This document shows positions 37,931-49,455 of a stretch of DNA of 64,000 nt, one piece after another. The stretch lies in NCBI GenBank assembly GCA_034190875.2, contig CM067355.1:35345251-35409250 (forward strand), in the 5' to 3' direction. Origin of the DNA: Urechis unicinctus. Taxonomy: Eukaryota; Annelida; Polychaeta; Xenopneusta; Urechidae. The notes under the pieces were generated by a model that saw only the letters and a list, made by a program, of their open reading frames with translations, did no database searches and was not told where the DNA came from. Within the stretch, counting starts at the first letter, position 1, and the number at the start of each line of letters is the position of its first letter. The position numbers and the translations under genes are program-made.

Positions 37931-38334
37931 GCTATTTCAGTACTGAGTTGGCATGTTGGCCAGTTTACTCTTTGCTATTTCAGTGAGTACCAGAGTTGAC
38001 CTTGATGGACAAGGCACATTTGTGAAGGGAAAAGATTTGCAATACAACTGATTGACAAGCTGCCATCTTGTCTGTTGAAACAGATCATGGACAAGAAGTT
38101 ACAGTTAGAGATCAAGCTGCCAAGATATTCATTAGAATAGGAAGATATTATTACATTCAAATATGTGTAATGAACCACAAGCATTCTTAGAAAGAGCTTA
38201 CTACTTGAATTCATAAAATGTATATTAGCTGTCGTAGAAGTGTTTTCATCACCTCCCATTCAAAGCTTCATATGCAAAACAGTTTTAGGTTGTCATAGAT
38301 AATGATTAAACCTTTGGGCATGCAGGACATTAGC

Positions 38335-39110
38335 CAAGAAGCAGGCAGTACAAGTGTTGTTGGGGCATCTCTCGTCTTCCGTCCAGAAGCAGGCAGTACA
38401 AGTGATGTTGGGGCATCTCTCGTCTTCCGTCCAGAAGCAGGCAGTACAAGTGATGTTGGGGCATCTCTCATCTTCTGTCCAGAAGCAGGCAGTACAAGTG
38501 ATGTTGGGGCATCTCAGTCATCTCATCTCTGTCCAGAAGCAGGCAGTACAAGTGATGTTGGGGCAGCTCTCATCTTCTGTCAAGAAGCAGGCAGTACAAG
38601 TGATGTTGGGGCATCTCTCGTCTTCCGTCCAGAAGCAGGCAGTACAAGTGATGTTAGGGCAGCTCTCATCTTCTGTCCCGAAGCAGGCAGAACAAGTGAT
38701 GTTGGGGCATCTCTCATCTTCCGTCCAGAAGCAGGCAGTACAAGTGATGTTGGGGCATCTCTCATCTTCTGTCAAGAAGCAGGCAGTACAAGTGATGTTG
38801 GGGCATCTCTCGTCTTTCATCCAGAAGCAGGCAATACAAGTGATGTTGGGGCATCTCTCTGTCTGTCAAGTGAACAGCATATCTCTCATCTTCTGTAAGC
38901 AGTCCCGAAGCAGGCAGTACAAGTGATGTTGGGGCAGCTCTCATCTTCTGTCAGAAGCAGTACAGTACAAGTGATGTTGGGGGGGCATCTCTCGTCTTCC
39001 GTCCATGAAGCAGGCAGTACAAGTGATGTTGGGGCATCTCTCATCCTCTGTCCTGAAGCAGGAAGTACAAGTGATGTTGGGGCAGCTCTCATCTTCTGTC
39101 ACTCATGTCT
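38335..39110. repeat. 48-bp minisatellite (copy B expansion)
   Basis: About 15 units starting AGAAGCAGGCAGTACAAGTG. 48 is a multiple of three, so several frames on both strands stay open and give 16-residue repeats. These ORFs are not taken as genes. Confidence 0.95.
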
Positions 39111-39239
39111 TTCTCCATGGCTGTTGCTGGACAGGGGGAGGATTCCTTACATTACACAAAACGAATTCTCAATTGATCACATCAATCATATCATATATTG
39201 GTGAATGATAATGCTATAAGATGAATTGCAGACAAATAA

Positions 39240-39457
39240 CCTCGACTTTGAAGATGAGCGTATATCAATCACAGCCACTAATGCTTGCGCTGAAATCTGT
39301 TCCATTAGTGATCGACACTGAAGTTGGTCAATCATCTGCACTGAGACCGCTATTCCTGGCTGGGTGGGTGTCAGTGGCCAGAAGCTGTGCCTCAGAAGTG
39401 TAGTCAAGTCGCTCTCTACCCAGCTACAGTGCACAGTGACACTAGAGTGGGTGTGCC
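39240..39457 (-). pseudogene. KDZ transposase exon (WP-TP motif)
   Basis: The acceptor GTTGCTGTCTTTTAG ends just before 39,457 and is followed by GHTHSSVTVHCSWVESDLTT, then LLRHSFWPLTPTQPGIAVSV and QMIDQLQ. KDZ transposases share a block of the form (C)-x-L-hydrophobic-R-x-G/S-hydrophobic-W/F-P-x-TP-x-x-P-x-x-A-hydrophobic, followed by a helix ending in a Leu-rich segment. The match and the strand agree with the DGE-ERLWSYLR exon about 2.4 kb further along the minus strand. Confidence 0.6.
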
Positions 39458-39959
39458 CTAAAAGACAGCAACACGCCCAAATATAGGAGAACAATGTATA
39501 ACTCATATTTATGTAAATTTATGTAAGTTTTATTCACCGCAGTATTGTATAACAATTTGTTAAGAATCTATTCTATTTCTGAATATCTATAAAACATAAT
39601 GACCCCTTGTCAGCTCCAGTTGGTATATGAAGAACGAAGAAATGACCAGGTGGTTGGCCTGTATATGTTCTGTTTGCCTACCTTAACCATCAATAAGGGT
39701 AATAATAAAGGTGTGGCCAGGGGACACCTGGGGATCCTTGTTTATCTTCACCCCGGGGGAGATCACCAGTGACAACATGATTGTCCTGCAGAGAGTCAAA
39801 CATAATCTCAAAGGTATGACAAACAACTGTCAGTGGTTATCATTTCTTCATTCTTAAAACATATTACAGTTGATACACACCTGCCACTCTTGAATCAGAT
39901 GCAGTGGTTATGTTGGGTGGGTGTCTACAGTACAGCCATAGGAGGGACAGATTCCAGAG

Positions 39960-40152
39960 AGGCCGTCAGAGCAAAGGTAGGGAGTGTATGTACTGCCAGA
40001 GCGCCAGCAGTGACAGGAATCAGGGTGAGCTGCCATTAACATCACAGTTTGTTGGATAGTTTCCCTCAGAGCAGCCCAGGCATTCATTCCCCATTCTTTC
40101 TTGGCATGGAATGTCTTGCCAGCTATATACAACAACACATACGCAAGAACGT
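39960..40152 (-). pseudogene. Coding-like exon upstream of the KDZ exons
   Basis: A good acceptor (GATACTTTCTCCAG) precedes LSDVLAYVLLYIAGKTFHAK and KEWGMNAWAALRETIQQTVM. The frame continues into a cysteine-containing segment (HPDSCHCWRS). It is on the minus strand, in the right position for the N-terminal part of the transposase, but has no diagnostic motif. Confidence 0.3.
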
Positions 40153-40337
40153 CTGATAACTGGAGAAAGTATCACAATATAATGCATAACGCCACTGCCT
40201 TTGTTTGTACAATAGATAATTGGTTTTAAATTTCATCCAACAAAATATCAAAAGGCCATGCTGGTAGATTGAGTGTCTGATAACTACACCAGATAATGTG
40301 AGCTCAGATATAATGTTTATTGTTACTGGTTCTCACC

Positions 40338-40525
40338 TCTTGAAGCTGGGTCCGGCAGAGGGTAATCATCACTCATTAGTTCACTGGGATTGGTTACAGT
40401 TGGGTGGATGGCAGGCTCAATGGTCTGCTCCTTGGGTGTGGGGGGACTGTGGAATCCTATGTACGGATGGCTTGGGAGCAGGACCCTTGCCGTAGACAAT
40501 GACTTTGACAGACAATGCATCCCTT
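40338..40525 (-). pseudogene. Coding-like exon, N-terminal side of the KDZ gene
   Basis: The minus strand reads TPKEQTIEPAIHPTVTNPSE then LMSDDYPLPDPASRG, ending at a donor-like AGAG|GTGAGA. Pro- and acidic-rich linkers occur near the N-terminus of such transposases. A second frame (SVKVIVYGKGPAPKPSVHRI) is open over its first half. Confidence 0.25.
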
Positions 40526-40529
40526 AAAC

Positions 40530-42180
40530 AGAAAATGACAATGTGCTTGAACTAGCACAGCAGGTATATTTCTGTTAGACAAAGGCTAGAAGTCAAATAT
40601 AGCGCTATTGCTTTTTGTGATTCATAAATGTTTAATACATATATGACAAACTTCTTAGGTCCAATTGTTGAAACTTCAGATCGATCAATCACCGTAGGTT
40701 AATACAAAGAGGTGGAAGTCAGAAGAATAGACACGGGCCTAGATCTTATATCATTCAAATACCATGCCATGTATCTGGCAAGATTGCCAATCTTAATCTC
40801 GGTTCATCATCTTCAATCCTTAAACATGGGGTATCAGTCACTGTATTGAACCAAGGTCAGTAGCCAGTGCTCCGTAAACAAAGTAATAAGCACCAGGTGT
40901 TGCCTTTACGTTATATAGATTGGTGGCTGAATCAGTCAATGTAAAACAACACCATGTGTTTGGCGGGGCTCCTAAAAGGCATCGCAGGCTTAGTGGCCTA
41001 AGCAAAAGTGAATAGATGTGTTCTGTAATACGCCGTCTCTCAATATTTTCAATCAATAAGTGAATAAGACTTTCCTCAGAGCCATACAATTGTTGAGCTA
41101 TATTATGTATGTAATATATATGATTGACCGGTTGGTTTTTCTTCAGCCTCCCATTGGCGCGCAGAAACAGTATCTAACCAGCTTTATCTTTCTTTCATTG
41201 TCTGTGGTAGCTTAGTCTGTGACATTTCAGGTAAATTGCACGTTTCTAAGATATCAATATATGACAGATAACCACTTTGTAAATACTTATTCCTAACGAA
41301 GTAAGTTGGTAATTTATCTATTCCAGGAAAATAACCATATTCTAATCTTATAACAATCAAATGTCACTTGCCGCTGTCAATCGTTTGATTCCTAGATTAG
41401 TCCACCCAGGTCAACTGCCTGAAAATAAGGATAGGTCAATGTCTAATGTCTAGAGCAATCCATTAACTTGTATTAAACATAATTAGTCCACCATTTGAAT
41501 ACCCACAGCTGTCATCGTACTGTACATTGAGATGAGTTAACCATTTGAATGCTAACATCTGTCAACCCACTGGTTGTCGACCCATTAAGTACCTTCTGTT
41601 GTCAGTGCACTGAATGTTGTTACCATCAGTCAACATATCTAATATCTGGAGTAGTCAACCAACTTAAATTCTGAAAATTAAGGTTAGTCAGCCCATTGAA
41701 TACCAGGAGTTGTCCACCCACTGCTCAACCAACCAAGTCCGTCCATTTCTACCTCAAGAAGTAAATCATCAGATTGCCAATATATATAATGATTGACAGG
41801 TCTTGGTTTTCACCGAAAGTCCATTGGTACTGTTGTGATGGCATTATCGATGGGCACATCTCGTCATGTTTATGGTTACAGTGAACCCGTAGCTGAGCAC
41901 ATGCGAAGTGCGGGCTATTGAAAACAGACGACAGTACAAATAGCATGGTGTGTGTTCAACAGAGCATTTGGGAACACAGCCTTGTCACAAATATGCCTTT
42001 GTTACCATCATATGGAGTAAAGACTGAACATGTCTTCTGCGATCCAACAGCATGAAGAGGATACATACATCAAATTATTCACCTCAAAAGCTTTGTTGCC
42101 ACTCGTTTTACTGAACTAACTGTGAGCAGGCCTTCTTGATATAATTGTTTATACTACAATACGGTGGTGAACAAATCGAC
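40530..42180. other. Stretch without recognised genes
   Basis: AT-rich. A minus-strand ORF at 40,838-41,089 has no recognisable domain. Short direct repeats of the type CCATTTGAATGC/CCATTGAATACC near 41,490-41,720 suggest an old degenerate tandem repeat. Confidence 0.35.
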
Positions 42181-42182
42181 AA

Positions 42183-42222
42183 ATCGATTAGGCCCTAATC
42201 GATGCGGTTACCCTAAGGGTAA
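42183..42222. other. Two adjacent palindromes
   Basis: ATCGATTAGG-C-CCTAATCGAT (42,183-42,203) and TTACCCTAAGGGTAA (42,208-42,222) lie five bases apart. They could be part of a terminal structure of a small mobile element. No function can be assigned. Confidence 0.7.
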
Positions 42223-42394
42223 GCTTTTTTTTATTTACCCATGGTCGCAGTCAGTAACAGTAAAATGAAATGATACTTCAGCCATGCCTAGCACCAGACA
42301 ACCGCTGCATAGTAGCCCAACAGACCAACATCAAGTTTTATTACAAAACGGAGCACAGCAGTAGCTCTCGTACTGGAGTAGCCCTACAAGACGT

Positions 42395-42680
42395 CCTAGT
42401 ATATATTTATATTACCGTCTGACCGGGGCTATATCTATATTACTGTCCGACCGGGGCTATATTAATATTACACACAAACCGGGGCTATATTTATATAACC
42501 GTCTGACCGGGGCTATATTTATATTACAGTTAAAACGGAGCTATATTTATATCACCGTCTGACCGAGGTTTATTTATATTACTGTTCGACCGGGGCTATA
42601 TTTATACTACCGTTCGACCGGGGCTTATCTATATTACCGTCCGACCGGGGGTATTTTTATATAACCGTCTGACCGGGACT
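42395..42680. repeat. About 30-bp minisatellite
   Basis: About nine units with core CCGTCTGACCGGGGCTATAT, spaced by 28-33 bp and followed by TTATATTA-type sequence. The last unit forms the left arm of the hairpin at 42,664-42,721. Confidence 0.9.
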
Positions 42681-42721
42681 ATAGCAAATTAGTAATATTG
42701 CTATAGTCCCGGTCAGACGGT
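42664..42721. other. Perfect 24-bp hairpin
   Basis: The left arm at 42,664-42,687 (starting ACCGTCTGACCGGGACTATA) pairs perfectly with 42,698-42,721 across a 10-base loop. The left arm is a unit of the preceding minisatellite, so the right arm is an inverted copy of it. Confidence 0.95.
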
Positions 42722-44940
42722 AACTGTTGGCATGCTTAAATTACTTTTTAAATAATTTATGTCATACCGTTGAATCTATCAACCCTGCTTATTGGAACAT
42801 CCCAATGAACTATTTGTCCTGCATTGGTTGGGAAACTCATCTCTTCTCTCCATCCCGTATCTTTTGATAAATATAGTAGAACTCTGTCATGATACTAAGA
42901 ATGCGACAAAGCGGGAGTTATTCGAGGAGATATTATTACTACGTAAACGATAAGAATCTATCTGGGGAATAGAAAATTTATCTTTCCACATGACATAACC
43001 AGTTCAAAACGATCCTCCACGAAATAATGCTACTTCCAACCTGACAAACCGCAACATGACATAATGCATATCCTGTTGGGGTTTTCTAAAAATGAAAGTT
43101 TTGTAAGACTTGCACGTATAACAACCTCACACGCTAAGAAACTTTTCCCAAACAAATTCAGTTCCACCTTTATCAGATCCACAGGAGTTGACTTGTCGGT
43201 AAACATCAATGGGAATTAACTGGTGGTATATTGTAGTGGCTAGTTGTAGCTGCTGTGGGATCTGGTTATTCATTGCCTTCATTTAATGACATGACAGTTG
43301 GTTTTGTCACTTCTACCGGACAAGAAACTGACAATTAAAACTTTTTAAGGGAAAGGGAAAAGAATGCATTAAAGATTTCTCGGGACAGTTACCACGGTGC
43401 AGGATGATGGTCGCCTGGTGGGTAAAGACAGAAGAGCATTCCCGCGTTGGAGTAGGATGCGGAAGAGGTTTGGAACTTAAGGCGCTACAGTTAACTGGGT
43501 CACGGGGGTATCTGAATTGTTTGGAGGTCTTACCGGACTAGATGGGCGCATTCGTGCGACAGCGGCTATGAGTGGGGAACAGCAAAATAACACTGCTGGT
43601 GGTTTTATGATATCAATGGCAATTAGTGAGTGGCAGTTTCCCAATAGTAGCATTTAGAGGGGTTATGAATAAATATACAAACATTTGTCGATTCTATGAT
43701 TGTATGAAATTCTCTTATGCTTTATGGGTTGGTGATAAGAGTTGCTTATGAATCTACATGACACACTTAGCAGTATATAAACTCATATCCCATTTTATAC
43801 CATATATGGTGCATCCATGACTACCCAGTAACTGATACAGAAATGATCAAGAATGTATATAGGGATAATTCCATATACATTTATATCAAGACTGCCATCA
43901 AGGTAAAAAGATAAACTGATATTGAAATGCAACATATCAATTGTTATAAAATAGCTTAGTTGACATGGACTTTTTATGTGCTAACCTTTCAGCTTAAACA
44001 ATTAACTTGCTCTATAGCAGGCTATCTATAGTGACTTCAAAGGCCAATGAAGATCATTTTCTGTATATAGTTGAACTTGATAAAGGATTCATAACATTAT
44101 ACATCAAAAAGAGTTCAAAATAATTGATGATGAGATATATCATATTGAGTAGACTCAGTAATTGCATGAAAAGACAATGAGTCAGCAGCTACTTTCAAGA
44201 CTGATTTTTGAGCTGAAATTGTCATATCTCGTGGTACATATCTAAGGGGTAAGGTGTATGTACCATGATCATATAAGTGTTTTGTCACTTGAGCTTTTCA
44301 CAGAGACAACTTAAGCCAAATCTGAACTAGTCACTGCATAGTTTGACAAATTTTCATGTCAATATCTTTTCAGGTGTAGCAACCACATAGATTTTTTCTT
44401 AATGCTCGGATCCAAAATGGTTATGTATTGTATTCAGGATATCAGACATTCATAGGGTGGTTATTGAGTAAGTAAAGTATATTTGTGCATGGGAATATAC
44501 TGAAAGGACCTAATAATGGATTTGACAACCTTCATTAAGGCTTTTATGAAGTTTTAAGTCGTCTACTGTCCAAAAATCCACTTAAAAAACAAAATCATCA
44601 TTCAAATTAACGCTGATAAATTTTTGTTAGGCTCTCATTCCAAGAGGTCTTTGTGCTTAAATAAGGCTCCAATTACACTGATAAATACCTACAATTGACA
44701 ACAATAACTTACACTAATCAACTATAGCCATTTGGTGGGGGGTTAAATGGCCATGGTTGATGAAAATAAGCGAAAATACATCAGAAATGGAGAAAATGTG
44801 TGAAAAAACAGCTTTTCGGGCCATCAAAGTTTTTTAAATATTGAAATCAGATTTTAGATTTGAAGCATTTGATTTACAGACATAATAATTAGCAATTATA
44901 TTCTCCACCATGCAGCAATTGAACATAAGTTATTAAACAT
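42722..44940. other. Non-coding stretch
   Basis: No supported gene, repeat array or RNA. AT-rich throughout. Confidence 0.4.
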
Positions 44941-44947
44941 ATATATT

Positions 44948-45550
44948 TCATTCTATATTTAGCAGGATAGTTGTCCAAAATAGGGCCATAATTGGAAAAA
45001 TGGCTCGGACACAGGTAGACCCGAAGTCCAACTCCAGGCCCGCGACCCGCCGAGGAATGGGGGCAGGCGTAGACGGCAAACGCGGCCAACCCCTCCACTC
45101 CTCCCCGACCTGGATACCGCCAACACTCTGGGTTAGTTCCATCGTGGAACCCCGCTTCCGCATACCCGTCCAACCTGGCGCATGCAATCCCGCATCCCGC
45201 GAACCGCCTGAAGCACTGAGTGCTTGTATCCCGCCGCCAAAACCCTTATCCCATGCCTTGCTGTTTTGCGGTGGCACTCTCTGTGTATCGTTGCGTCCCG
45301 CGCCGCCCAGCGCGGGGTTTGGCGTGAAATCCACCAACGCGAGCGCCGCCGATGACAGGCCTCCCCGAAGCAAAGCCCTCAAAGACACCTCCGTGAAATT
45401 GCCCTGTTCCTCCCTGATCACAACAATAGCCGCGGCCAGTTTAGCCCCCACCCCCGGTATTAAAGAAAGCATATTAGCCGGGGCATAATTGATAGAGATA
45501 GGGGCGTTAGGGGCCGCGCGCGGGAAGGACACATCACAGGAGGCCATCAT
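44948..45550 (-). CDS. Helix-hairpin-helix protein in a GC-rich island
   Basis: The ORF encodes about 200 residues. Residues about 15-60 read APISINYAPANMLSLIPGVG then AKLAAAIVVIREEQGNFTEV, matching the tandem helix-hairpin-helix of ComEA/ PsiF-type DNA-binding proteins, with the hairpin LPGVG-type turn (here IPGVG). The motif binds DNA backbone non-specifically. The C-terminal half is Gly/Pro/Arg-rich and low in structure. The start at 45,550 (ATGATGGCC) is the first ATG after a plausible untranslated leader; 45,906-45,905 upstream shows a strong AAAG|GTAAGC donor, so a 5' non-coding exon is likely. The coding region is far richer in GC than both flanks, with a sharp left edge near 44,995, which suggests insertion, for example as part of a mobile element or transfer. 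Such a motif also occurs in proteins of some invertebrate mobile elements; which applies here is not decided. Confidence 0.5.
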   Translation of the reverse strand: MMASCDVSFPRAAPNAPISINYAPANMLSLIPGVGAKLAAAIVVIREEQGNFTEVSLRALLRGGLSSAALALVDFTPNPALGGAGRNDTQRVPPQNSKAWDKGFGGGIQALSASGGSRDAGLHAPGWTGMRKRGSTMELTQSVGGIQVGEEWRGWPRLPSTPAPIPRRVAGLELDFGSTCVRAIFPIMALFWTTILLNIE

Positions 45551-46215
45551 CAAGAGTTTGACAACAGAGAAACACTATCAAAATGGTTACGTTGATAGAA
45601 ATCCGCCCTTCACGAAACCACTACCACGCAATGAACACAGCAAGGCAAACGACAAGCAACCGTAACCCTACAAACAACCACGGCACTTACGTAATAGTCA
45701 ACTTAAATAGCTAATACAACATCAAGCTTGACTAAAGTAAGGCGCAAGGAAGCAAGGCCAAGAAACCACCAGGTGTCAAAAGGCGTACTAATATTTCCTG
45801 CGCAAAAGCGTCTAATTAAAAAGTCAGTGCCGAAAACGGTATTAAAAAACCAGACGTAAGTAAGCACTTCTGACACCAATATAGTGATTTCCTAAGCCCG
45901 CTTACCTTTAGCTGTCGTAGGGCGGTTGGTTACTTGCTGGATCTTCTTCTTGGCTCTTTTGAGTGGTTATCTAGCTTCTTCTCGGTCAGCTTGGTTGGCT
46001 AGATCTATTCTCCTTGGCGGGCCGGCTACAAGTGACCGTACAAGTGACCAGTCACTTGTATATTTCTTTGCCGCCTAAAAGGCCAGGGCGGTTCCGGGGG
46101 ACGTGTTTTACTAGCGCTGACACGTTAAGGGCCAAGCTCCTCAAAGGTGTCATACGCTTTTAATGCAACGCCGTCACGTTAAAGCCATTGGACCACAGCG
46201 GTGACGTACGTCACC
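45551..46215 (-). promoter_or_regulatory. Candidate leader and promoter of the HhH gene
   Basis: Read on the minus strand: a perfect 16-bp palindrome GGTGACGTACGTCACC at 46,200-46,215, containing CRE-like TGACGTACGTCA; a GC-rich stretch; a cluster of ACAAGTGAC repeats at 46,028-46,060 forming an inverted repeat; then a donor AAAG|GTAAGC at 45,906/45,905. The layout suits a short 5' exon but no TSS can be fixed. Confidence 0.3.
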
Positions 46216-46713
46216 ACACTAATCACTATTGAAACCTCAATAACTTTTTTTCTAATTGACTTAAAAAAATGAAACAGCTTTTTATAATCCTCATGAGTAT
46301 ACCCATCTTCATGTATAATTTCAACAAGATACAATGAATTTGAAAAAAATCACTGACAGCCCTACCTAGGTAACCCACCAGTGGCACCACTCATTCAACT
46401 ACCATTTATCGACCATTCATACGGACACGCATATAAAATACCCCCACTGCCAAATACCAGAGACAATGAACCACTACTTCTTTCAATTCCAACGCTAGCA
46501 CATTATTAACATAATATACAACACACTACTCACCACATTCTAAAAGAAAACCATCCGCACACACCTCTTCAAATATTTACATGCCACGAGATGTTTTTAT
46601 CCGCAAAAGCCCTATTCTAGTATCGTCATACACATCATAACGGGAACAAATCTCATAAAATAAGCAGGCATCATAGCCAACCAAACGGCTGACACCCAAC
46701 TCACTGCCGCACA

Positions 46714-47006
<293 letters not shown>

Positions 47007-47334
47007 TTGCGAGGACCTAGCATTGTCTTACACAATGAAATAATATCAACATTCCTTTTATAGCTATGTGTTATATATAAAAACTCCTGACATAGATATT
47101 GAATTGGCGCACACATATTTCTGGCTACCTAGATTGAATCAATATCTGACTTCTCTCTAAACCTAACTCAGTGGCGTTGACAAAGAACTTAAATCAAGCA
47201 CCTCTGTTTGGCTACACACAGTATAATTTTAAGAGACCATATCACATTGTTTACACATCATACTGTGACTAACATCAAACAATAAGAATATTCAGAGTTA
47301 CCCTAAGGAGATCGAGCCAACAAATGCTACCAAC

Positions 47335-47895
47335 ACATAGAGAGGAGTGTCAGAGAGGGACAGAACAATAACAATGGTGAAGAGGAGTATCAGGGACGGA
47401 TGGAACAATGGCAATGGTAGAGAGGAGTATCAGAGACGGATGGAACAATGACAATGGTGGAGAGGAGTATCAGAGATGGATGGAACAATGACAATGGCAG
47501 AGAGGAGTATCAGGGATGGATGGAACAATGACAACAGTGAAGAGGAGTATCAGAGACGGATGGAACAATGACAATGGTGGAGAGGAGTATCAGAGATGGA
47601 TGGAACAATGACAATGGCGGAGAGGAGTATCAGGGATGGATGGAACAATGACAACAGTGAAGAGGAGTATCAGAGACTGATGGAACAATGACAATGGTGG
47701 AGTGGAGTATCAGAGACGGATGGAACAATGACAATGGTGGAGTGGAGTATCAGAGACGGATGGAACAATGATAATGGTGGAGTGGAGTATCAGAGACAGA
47801 GTGAACAATGACAAAGGCAGAGAGGAGTGTCAGAGACAGACAGAATAATAACAATGGCAGTAGAGGAATATCAGAGAAGGATGGAACAATATATA
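47335..47895. repeat. 40-bp minisatellite
   Basis: About 14 units with core AGAGGAGTATCAGAGACGGA and TGGAACAATGACAATGG. No coding content. Confidence 0.93.
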
Positions 47896-49190
47896 TAGCG
47901 GCTCTAGTAGTTGGAACAGCACCAGCAAATGAGGCGATACCACCCAGTGATGACGGTCAACTGAAGAAATCGGATTCATAAGATGTTTCTCTTCACAAGT
48001 TAACCTGGTTTATACTAAACGTAATGCTCAGGATCTAAGTGTTCTTGTTTACTAAGTTTGTGCAAAAAGTTTAGGAATTTACTATCACGTCTGATGTAGA
48101 CTTTAATTTAGTGCTATCTTCCTTTTTGTCATGTTAACTTTTATGGAGGTTACATCGAGCAATAGAATAAGGAGCCAACCCAACTCCCGCACACTGCCCA
48201 GGTTGCAGAAATTCCTTGCCGCTTTCTGTTTAAATCATAATGTTTGCCCTTTTATGATAACAATGTCAGTTAATTATAGCTCGTTCATTCGGTTCGGAAT
48301 ATTATTCCTTTATTGTTGTATTATTAGAATACCTTGATCAACATATTAAATAAATGTGACGTATTTTTGCGTAGTGAAGTTAGTATTTTAAATTCAAGAT
48401 GGTCGTAGTACCACGGAAATAGAGAGGCAGTTTATGAAGGACGAGATATGAGTTCGTTTGATTGCCAGTGTTATAATGCAGGTTTTTTTTCAAAAGTGCT
48501 TTGCTAGTTCAACTTTGATCTGGTTGCTCGGGAAGTCACGGTATTACCCCATCTCCCCTATTTCTCGCTGAGATGCGAAATCATAACATCTGCCAAGCCA
48601 GACAACACAGCTTGGTTGTGCGGTCTAAGGGAGGCAAACTTGGTAAGGAAACATAGACAGTTATTTCTTAAGTGATACTGAATACGAAACATTGAAATTG
48701 AAGTGAGTCGAAACAGTTGATGCACAAAACCAAAAGCACAACCGATGTCAAATTGATGTAATGAAACATTGAAAGAAATGCTACTTACTGAGATGTACTT
48801 TATAACTTGATCTACACAACTGATCATTCGTTATGGTGAACTTTTAATTGATATTGACGCCTATGATTCAGGATAAGAATGTACACAGCATGTAATTTCC
48901 GTCACGGCAGCTTAATAATCACGGCGATCATTTTGGTGTGAAGTTGCGCTTGATTATTGTGTGGAGGTGCCATCTGTTATCGCTTTGTCACGCAGATCAT
49001 ATGGGAAAAAGGGGGGGGGGGTTATTGATGTGATTCTCGCAATTAATCGTACGACTTTCTTTAGTATCTTCTCTGCTTTTCTCTAAGCTATTCATTATCA
49101 CTGATAGTTTTTTTCGATGCTGACGAGGACTCTCGGTGTTTACGGGAATTTGCGAATCCGATTTTAGACTCACTGTCGTTTATAGAATTG
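47896..49190. other. Non-coding stretch
   Basis: No supported gene. A minus-strand ORF at 48,558-48,827 ends in FASLRPHNQAVLSGLADVMI after a possible acceptor, but the evidence is too thin for a call. A G run occurs at 49,011-49,021. Confidence 0.35.
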
Positions 49191-49203
49191 TATCCGATAA
49201 AGC

Positions 49204-49434
49204 TATAAAAGGTATGATAGTACCCGGATTCTCCACCATGTTGGGAAGTTATTTATCGTTTACTTTTCGTGCGGGGGTCGCTTTTTGTAGTGGCCTGAGC
49301 AGTTTACTCAGATATATTAAGACTTCACTGTGGACGAGAGATGTATTTATTGACTATAATACCAACACCACGTTATCATCATCAGTTTTAAGCTGTATAA
49401 ACAGAGTCGCGTCCACCAGTCTCGGATTCTGTGG
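49204..49434 (+). promoter_or_regulatory. Candidate core promoter and first exon
   Basis: TATAAAAG at 49,204-49,211 is followed 27 bp later by CCACCATG (ATG at 49,238), and the frame stays open to a strong donor GTGG|GTAAGC at 49,434. The short TATA-to-ATG distance leaves almost no leader, so the ATG may be fortuitous. No downstream exon of this gene was identified. Confidence 0.25.
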
Positions 49435-49455
49435 GTAAGCTCCCTCTACCTGTAA

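Larger units (their letters stand above)
32410..39230. repeat. Segmental duplication, copy B (KDZ 3' region, expanded)
   Basis: Homologous to copy A (23,990-26,330) in the same orientation. It contains insertions absent from A: a 74-bp satellite (32,925-35,550), a 39-bp minisatellite (37,120-37,930), expansion of the 48-bp repeat (38,335-39,110), and about 400 bp at 35,800-36,240 that includes an extra exon. Confidence 0.75.

Noticed and set aside
38302-38926. 190-198 codon ORFs with 16-residue repeats
   Set aside because: They are a direct result of a 48-bp tandem repeat. The unit count differs strongly between copies A and B, and no conserved flanking coding sequence joins in frame.
42664-42721. 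Helitron 3' end
   Set aside because: A hairpin is present but no CTRR end or downstream T follows within the expected distance, and no Rep/helicase sequence is seen.
45000-45488. 162-codon plus-strand ORF in the GC-rich island
   Set aside because: It is the antisense shadow of the HhH ORF; GC-rich sequence lacks stops. The minus strand has the recognisable motif.
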